DNA of 64,000 nucleotides from Leptasterias polaris (taxonomy: Eukaryota; Echinodermata; Asteroidea; Forcipulatida; Asteriidae). A program made the translations under genes and the position numbers. Below are positions 39,001 through 48,000 of the stretch, piece by piece (position 1 is the stretch's first letter; each line of letters opens with the position of its first letter). The stretch covers positions 6,310,501 through 6,374,500 of the forward strand of contig JAZGTN010000037.1 of the NCBI GenBank assembly GCA_037783415.1, read 5' to 3'. The notes below the pieces were generated by a model. It was not told where the DNA came from. It searched no databases and saw only the letters and a list, made by a program, of their open reading frames with translations.

Positions 39001-42000
39001 GTTTGTTTCTGAGTATTTTGATCTGAAAAGGGAGAAGAGATTTTTTGGTAACACCATGAACTTGAAATCTCTCTTTGGGGTTGTGGTTCTGAACAGAATT
39101 GTGTCACAACTCAACTTTTTGATCGGTGAGCTCCGATTGTCTTCACTAACTAAGCTTCTAAGGGCTTCAGTTGACATGCTTTTTTCAAAAAAACATCTGG
39201 ACCCATGTGAAATTTTGACAGCAACCAGTGCCATCTTGGCGATGGACTTAATTAACTTTGAAGCTCTGAAGCATTTTGTAGGTGTTTGTTTCCAGCAGAG
39301 AAATGCTGCAGAAAATTGTTTTGAGATGGAAACCACAAAAAATATGTTGTAAACCTTGCCAAATATTCAAACATTAATTAGTTCAAGACAAAAAGTGTCT
39401 GACTGATTATTTCAAAAATCATTTTTTAAAAGAATGGTGTAAAATTTCACATGTCGTGTCCTTTCTTTATTTTTCCATTCGTACGAACATGTCCTGCTGT
39501 GGCAGGGCCGTTTCATACTCAATGCAAAGGCAATTGCAAAGCGAATATGACGTGAAATCTTTGCAGCTCAAGCTGAACCGTGCCCATTTTTAGGTGACTG
39601 TGTCGCTGCGTACCTTCTTTTCACGTCACACTCTGCTTTGTGCTGGCGATTGCACTGATTATGGAGCAGCATTTAGTTACTATAAGTTGCATCGTATACT
39701 TTCTTTAAAGGGCGTGCACAACATTGGTACAATTGGAAATATAAGTGTTCACAGATTTGCACATGACTTACATGGTATAAAGATAGTTGTGGTGAAAAAA
39801 CTTCCCTTGAAATATTTTTGCCTGAGATGCTATAGTTTTGGGGAAATGAGTGAAACAGTTAGTTTTGATCTTGAAAACAGTGAAAACATATAAGGTTTCT
39901 AAAAACTATTTTCTTGTGACTTCGATGACCGATTGAGCTTTCTCAGGTTTATGATTTCATGTATATGTTGGGTCACATTAAGATGTGGATACTGGTCTTT
40001 GACAGTTACCAATGTTGTACGCACGCTTTAAAACATTCTTGATAGCTGACTCTTCTTCATCTGTAGTTTTTTAGGCAGCATACATGTAGTTTGCAGAATG
40101 TTTTCATTTACATCAGTTTTTGTTTGTATTTTCTTTGTGAGCATGCTGTTCAAGATCATGGAGGAGATGTACTATTTGTTGGGGGTCAATGCATTCATAC
40201 TACATCGGGCAAGAGGATGAATCCAACTGCCACCAGTTTCAATAACTATTACAACAAGGATGAGACATTTATCGGAATTCAGACTTTTTAAGTCTGCCTG
40301 GGGGAAAGTGTAGCTATTATTTTCTTGAGATATTTAGAAACCATGATCTTTGATGTACTTCTCTAGTGCTGAGGATGTACTGTTCCCAGAAGCTCCTTGG
40401 AATTTGTAACTCCAGGGGTTCCCAACAGGTGGAAATGCCAGCATTTCACAAAATGCCACCTTTTCTCAAAATGCCATAATGTAAACTTACCACCTGAAAT
40501 TTGGATCCTAGTTTCAGATATTTTTGTCAATTATAAGGACTCTCATCCCTGTCTCCCCAAAACAGATACATATCTGGGTCAATAAGATACTATTTTTGTT
40601 CATAATGAATGAAACAGTTGCATTCAGACTAGGTTTCTGCTTCATCATTGATCACACTAAAGACATAGAGAGTTTCAAGTCATTCACATTTTTCATTCAT
40701 GGAAGAAAAACAAGAAAAAAACATGTTTGAAACTTGACAGTTAAATCAACCTACCACCTCTCCTATTGTGAAAGAGACAAATGAATATCACAATTTGTTC
40801 AAGCACAAACATTTACAAAAACTGTTGCTTACCGGAAAAGGGTTACCAGCCAAAATACCATGTTATGTGCACAGTTTGTGACTGGTTCCCTGCTTAATTT
40901 AAGCTGGATTTCTTAAAGTAACATTTTCTGCTGAAGCAGCTCAATGAATTTAGGCCCTGGATTACATCTTGGAGAGGGCAAGGCTATTTTCAGTTTGCAA
41001 AGGGGCACTTCTATTGGAAAGTCTTTCCAATCTATGAGAAACTTTTGAAGGGGCGATGAGGCCAAGACAAAGGGTCTTCCCTGTGCCTCCTGCTGCCATT
41101 TTTGTTTTGAAGCGTAGGTCACAGTAAGTGGTAGACCCGCCGTACGATGCAAGATCATCGGCCATATTTGTCATCAGTGGTGTTACCATATTGAGTTTTG
41201 GTGATGAAACTGCCATTTTGCCGGTACTGTACAGTTAATGGTTTCAAATCAGCAAGTGGTTGACTGAGGAAAGTCTCGACCAGAACGCATACACATCAGG
41301 TTTTCAAATCAATGAGCATTTCAGACGTTTTGACATTTTGTTTTTTTGACATTTTGTTTTTTTGACATTTTGTTTCATCAATATGTTAGCATTCCAAAGA
41401 GTAAAGCAATGCTTGTTTTAGCAGTTCTGACAGAGAAGTGAATTTTCTTTGATATCATTTGCTGCTATCTCGGTCTTTAATTTATCTTAATTTTTTTATT
41501 TAAATGGTTTGGCTTGCATGACGCTCCTGTGGATGATGTAAAAAGAAAGTGGTTTTCTTTAGCATGGTTCTAAACTACCTTGTCATAACAAAACAAGCCG
41601 TTGTGAGAAAATATCCGCTTGGGTCGAAACACGAGGCCTTTACCTACTTTTTGATTTTTTTATTATTGATGAGTACTTTGCAACAGTAATTATTTTTTCA
41701 TCATAATGAAACTAAATATCAATTTTTCAGTGCGCATGTTGAACTTAAAGAAGCATTCTTACACATGAGATTGTTATTGTTATGTTTTGATGTGTAATGA
41801 TATTTTCAATGGTTGTTTTTTTATATGTATTTTTTATGACCTATCATTATTATATATTTTTTGAGGGTCATGTTATGGTAAGGGCCACAAATCCAATTGC
41901 CAATTGTGTGTAATGTGTTGTGTATAAAATATAAAAAACCTACGACAGACAATGAATGTACTTCCATGTATCCAATTTACATAATCCGTTACATTTAACA

Positions 42001-45000
42001 TGCTCCGAGTGACGGAAACGGATGCTGGATCACCCACAATTTAGACCAACACATGGAATTTCAGCCCCAGATAGGATGCCCACAAATCTATGTGGAATAA
42101 TAATGATAATAATTGGCATTTATTAGGCGCAGTGAACGATTTCCCATGTATAGCAGAGCCAAATGCAACACAAAATGCACCGGTTGCTTCTCAAAAATCT
42201 TCATGTGCTACTCAATAAGCATTCTGTGTGCACAAAAACTTGCTCAGTCTAACTATTTTGCTATGCAAAATTTCCAGACGAAATCGTTCCCTGAGGCGCT
42301 TTTAAACATTGTGTCAAAGTGCCTTACACTATTACTACCCCATTTCATTGGGCCTTAAGCATTCCTGAAACTCCTTTGGAGTATGCAGCACCAGCAGCCA
42401 AATGAGTGCACAGGTTGCTAATCATTCACATCAACAAACGCTACCCTCGCAGGTACCCGCTTACTTCTGGGTGATGAGAAGCAATTATAGTTAAGTTTCT
42501 TGGCCCAAGAACACAAGTGTAACAACCGGGATTCGAACCCACGTTCTAATGACTCAGCCATCAGAACTTGAGTTTGATGTTCGAGATGGCTCGGCCATGA
42601 AACACTAATAGCATAATGATAACATTAACAGCGATCATAAATGACAAAAACAACAACACAAAATAATATCATTAACCTTCTTTGTTTTGTTTGCCCAATT
42701 AAACCCCCTCTCCCTCCTCCCGTGTTCCTCCTCCCGTTGGCTGCCCTTGACGTTACCCCCAACTTCATCCCTAGCAGGTATTGGACAGTGACCACTGCCG
42801 ATTTATCATCGAGGGCAAGACGAAGAGCATAGAGCTGCAGACAAACACGGAGGAAGACCGAGAGGATTGGATGGCGGTGAGTAATTTAATAAATAACACA
42901 AGACGTGTGACTCAATCATGTCAGTTAATAAGTTAATCAAAAAGTGGTGACCATGTTTACCAGTTGACTCTGATGATTTAAAAATAGAAAGTCACAGAAC
43001 TTGATTTTGTAGAAATTTTCATCTGGACAGGCAGGATATTCTTCTGACTTAAAAATTAGCTATTATTATTATTATACCTTTGGTTTTTGGAACTGTTAAA
43101 TCGTTTAACCATATAGAAATGTAGATATATACAATAAAACTAACCTGTGAAAATTTCATTTCAAAAGCTTGTGTTTTTGAGGATATCGCTGAAAAATCCG
43201 GAGCAAATGTGTTCACCCAGGAAGAATAATCCCTATTGGAATACACAATCTGAGAAACGTTTCTGACAGTATAATGCTTCTCAGATTCAAATTTTGGGGC
43301 ATTAAAACTGATATATTTTTACATAACCACAACTTGGAAGTGAAATGGTTCTCAAAAGTTCTGAAAGCTGTTGTAGTTTTCTAACAAATAAGTTTTTATT
43401 ACCATGAATTTTAAAAGTGATTATCAAATATATACCTTCCATTTAAATTGGATTTCTTACTTGTTTGCTTTCGAAAAATAGGTTGTTTGGATTTTGACTT
43501 TTTTTTAACAGACTAAAATCCCCCCCCCCCCAAAAAAAAGTCCTTCCAATAATGCAGGTAATTGTTAATTTTCAGGTTTCTTCCTATTTCTTCCATTTAA
43601 AAAAAATACTCGCTGAACTTTTATGAGTTTTTGAATTGTAAAGCTTGTGTTTTTAATAGTCAGTCCTCAAAAAGTATGGGTAGGGAAAAATGCCAGACCC
43701 AAGTAATTTTTCCTTTTTTGCTAAATTGAAGAGAATCTGGCCAAAGGTCCAGTAGGTATTGCCAGTCCTGGATTGACAAATTGAGACCTTCTTTAAAAAA
43801 TGGCGCACTTCTCAATGTGACACAATGTGTGACATGAAGTCATAGGGGAAAAAACCCGCAACAACTCAATACTTGACGGACTCCTTCAGGATTCAAAGTA
43901 TTAAATCCACTGACATCATCTTTACTATTTTTTTCTCCCCAGGCCTTACTGTCTGCCATTCGTGAGATGGTCCGGAAAAAGGAAAGTTTCAAGATGAACG
44001 ATGCAGTTGGTGACAGGCTAAACAGAGTGGACGATGAGGCTGAAGATGACAAGGTGAGGGACTTATCACAAGAACATCTGTTTCCTGAATTTTCTCCACA
44101 AATTTTTATGCCAAGGTTTGACGCCAAATTGTCAACAAATTTACAATTGTGAAATTTCAATGGGAGCACTCTCAATAACTTCACAGTTTTCTTGAAGGAT
44201 TTTCCATTCGACTTCAATAGCTTCACAAGGAAAACTGTATAGTGAAATGTTGTAGAAGTTGCCAAATTATTTTTTAATAGAACGTCCATTGACTTCGCTG
44301 TGGAGGTTTTAATGAACTTCACAAATGAAGTTTCAAAAAAGTTTCCTCCAAAAGTGTCCAAACAGTTTCCAAGATAAGTTTCCCAATAAGTTTCCCATAG
44401 AGTGTCCAGTTAGTTTTCCCAAATGAATTACCCAGAAATATTCAGAAAAAGTACCTGATCAGTTTTCCAAAATGAGTTTTGCAGAAGTGTCCAAAAAAGT
44501 GTCAAATCGGTTTTTCAAATGAATTTTCCAATCAGTCTCCAAAAACCTAATATTGTGCTTCCTGAAAATGTTTTATTTCTGGAGGGGTTCCTTTGAAATG
44601 GCTTCCCTTTAAGTTTCCATTTTTAAATGGAGAACTTAAAGGGAAGTCCATAAAATCGTTCACAGCATCTCTATTAAACTTCTTTCAGATTCACTCGAAC
44701 TCTAATGAGCTCATGAAAGTTCCCTCAAAACCTAAATTTCATTTCTTTGTGGAGTCGAGGCAAGTGAGATATTTAAATTGCAGTTTTAAAAAATCTATGT
44801 TTTTCTTTGAGGTAAGACAAGTTGATATTTATCTGGATATTGTTGTCTTGTAAAAAATTTGAGTTGGATATGAATCCCCTTATGAACAAGTTATATGTTT
44901 AACCTGGCATGCACTCTCAGCAGATCAGTTGACATCCTCTCCTTTGAATGAAAACCGTGTGTTAAAACCCTGATAAACACTGAACAAAGTTTTCTGTGCT

Positions 45001-48000
45001 GGGCCATTTCTCTTTTGTTTTCCCTTTGGTTGCAATTACAGAGTTGCATGTCTGTTTAACGCTGGTCTCCTTGTGTTGAATTTCAGTTCATGCCAGGGAA
45101 GTGCGAGCCCCGTTGGATCAAGGATGATGAGACAACGATGTGCATGAGATGTGGTACAGACTTCAAGCTGATTAAACGCAGGCATCATTGTCGGGCATGC
45201 GGAGCGGTTAGTAGCAATTCTTACTCAATCAAGCACAATGTAAACTATGAGTTGATAGGTGGCAGCAAATAAATCTGGTAATTTTTTGAGATAGTTTTGC
45301 GCATGAGCATTTTTTAAAGAACAATGGTTTCACGTCGTAAGTCCGCTGCCAATTTTCTCTGGAAATGTCTTCTACTGAACCTCAGACAAGCTGACGGTCT
45401 GTCCAGCTTCAAAACTGACTTGTTTCAGACCAGGGGCCTTCAAACTGGTGGCTACTGGGGCCTAGAGAATGCTGGTTCCTGCTGCCTACATGGGTACTGG
45501 GTCACAAAGGGTACAACTACGCGGATGAGCACGGACAATATTTCTGTCGATTGTGACAATATTCTCAAGAATAAAAATTTTCTGAACATTCAAAAAAAAG
45601 TTAATCCTGCCATTCTGGAATTCCTGGGCCCAATTTCATGGAGCTGCTTAAGCAGAAAATATTACTTAACAATTTGTTGCTTAGCAGAAATGAGCAGGAT
45701 ACCAGTTACAAATTGTACATGTGACATGGTAGTTTGGCTGGTAACCTTATTCTGGTAAGCATAGTTTTGTTGTGCTAAGCTACTTTTTGTGCTTAAGCAG
45801 CTCTATGAAATTGGGCCCTGGTGGTAAGTACGTTAGTAGAAGTCATTGTTGCTATTTTTCTCTTCTCGATTTGTAGGTGGTTTGCAACAAATGTTCAAGC
45901 TTTGAGAGCTCTCTTCAGTACGACAACAACAAAATGAACAAAGTCTGTTGCAAGTGTTACTACACCTTGAAGGGTGACGATGAGGAACTCAAGAAGATGG
46001 AGAGAACGGTAAGTTATTGAGAATTCAAAAGAAAGAGATAGTTCCACAAATCAACAGTTGCAGAGAAAATGTACTCATTTTCCAACAGATGGAGTCCTCA
46101 GGAAAGTGGGGGAAAAGTTACAAGTCTCTACCTCATGTTCAAATGGTGTGAATTATCATTTTACTTGATACGCTTTCAGAGACAAATTTGAAGCATGTTG
46201 TCATCGGACAGCCAAAACAACTGAGTCTGCACATTCTAAAGAGGAATTGATGTGCCAGTCATAAAAAATCTCTGTACAAATATGTACTGACCATTTGAAA
46301 GGTGACGTCATCGAACGATTTTGGATTTTTACAAAAATTGCACTTGAAGGCTGTCTAACACAGTGGCATTTACACCATTTTAACGCGAGGTTAGAAACTT
46401 GCAACTTCTTTCCCATTTTCATAAAAACTCTATCTTTTGGAAAATGAGTAGATCACAAACCTGAGGACATTGGAGCTCCTCTTTAGAATTTAATTTTTTT
46501 CATTTTTTCATACAGCATCCACAGTGCAAGCGCCAAAAATGGATGGATAACAATTTCAGTAACTAACAATAAAACACCATAAAAGGACATAAAATACATG
46601 TACATACAACAAACACAAACGTAAAATGGACGAATAGACACAGGCTCACTCTGGGCCAGACGTTCCCCGCGTGGGCGTGGGCCCCAGCAAAGCACGTCTG
46701 GTAGACGATTTAAAACTTAAACTAGTCTGGCTAAAAATAATTGTATTCCTCCTTCCAAAAAATCTTACTCCATGAAATTGTGATGTTTTCCCAACCCTTC
46801 AGTCGCTGATAACGGAGTTAGGAGAAGAGGCCTCATTTGGGAGTTTTCTGCACCTTCAGAAGGGCGGCTGGGTTAGGTACTGGGTTATTGTGACGGATCA
46901 AGACCTATATGCCCTCAAAGCACCCAAGGTAAGATCACTGCCCTCTAAAGAATGTCAGGCTACGAGTGTTTGCAAGAAGTCATTCATGATGTAGAACTAA
47001 CTTTGAGAATTCTGAAGAAGGAAATAGTCACACTAGATTTACCTATAAAAGATGTATCTTTTCTTCAATAATTGATTTTTATTTTTTTTAACACTTTACT
47101 GCTAGCTTTATAGATAGATAAATAGATATATTAAAAGTGACAATTAATGTTTACATCCAGTGCTTTTTCAAGCTCTTGGTGGGGGGGGGGGGGGGGGGGC
47201 GGGGGGTTTCACAGGTATACTACTTGGATGGGATTCGAACCTACAATCCCAGCAATTCTAGAGCAAAGCCCAATTGAATGGATTTTTACTGCAGAATTCT
47301 GCGCTTACGGCCCGAAAATCATACACTTTAGCATTTGCCATGAGTGCAGAAATCATCAGGAGCAAGTTCAGTATTGTTATCAAATTTTTGTAAATTTAAT
47401 TTTAATGTTGTGATTTTATGCTCAAAAAGAATGTAGCAGGCTCTTCTTATGCCTTTCTATTTAATTTGACCCAAGCTATATTTTTGGAAATATTGATATT
47501 TGAAAAATAGGGCTCCCCCTAACAAAAACATTAGCAATTTTACTTATGAGGCATCCTTGGTTTCACAACCAGAAATGCATATTTTTTCATTTCATTTACT
47601 CTGGTTACTCAGAAAAGCAAACTTAATCGCTACACTATAGCCTAGAACCCAATGAAGAGAAGACACGGAGAGAAGTATCAGTTTAGATATGGGAGGAAAA
47701 CCGCTGAGAATTATTCCCGGGAAATCCCACTCAGTCAGGTAGGGACTGAAAACCTAATCCACATAGTGCCCCCGGCGGGATTCGAACCGGGGTCCATGAG
47801 GTGGAAGGTGAGGAAAGATACCTCTACACCAACCTGACCACCCTTATATGATAATAATGTCTTTCTTTCTTGTTTGTGTTTTGTCTGGTCAGGACGTACG
47901 CGCGGTTCTCACCATTCCCATTAAGCTTTATACCGTATCGGACAAAGACGCCGGCAGCTTGGACAAAGAAAATGTATTCATGCTGACCGATGGAAGAATG

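Larger units (their letters stand above)
38663..42777. other. Intron 11
   Basis: Holds an unexplained open frame (38816-39352), a TTAA MITE (39719-40027), a palindrome-family fragment (40827-40960), a 20-bp triple repeat TTTGACATTTTGTTTTTTTG (41330-41385) and a SINE (42095-42610). 41400-42090 shows nothing recognisable. Confidence 0.55.

Noticed and set aside
43840..44361. 173-codon minus-strand frame
   Set aside because: It overlaps exon 13 in antisense and degenerate AGTTTCC repeats, with no homology visible.
45324..45758. 144-codon frame in intron 14
   Set aside because: It runs into the palindromic MITE at 45626-45818 and has no recognisable motif.
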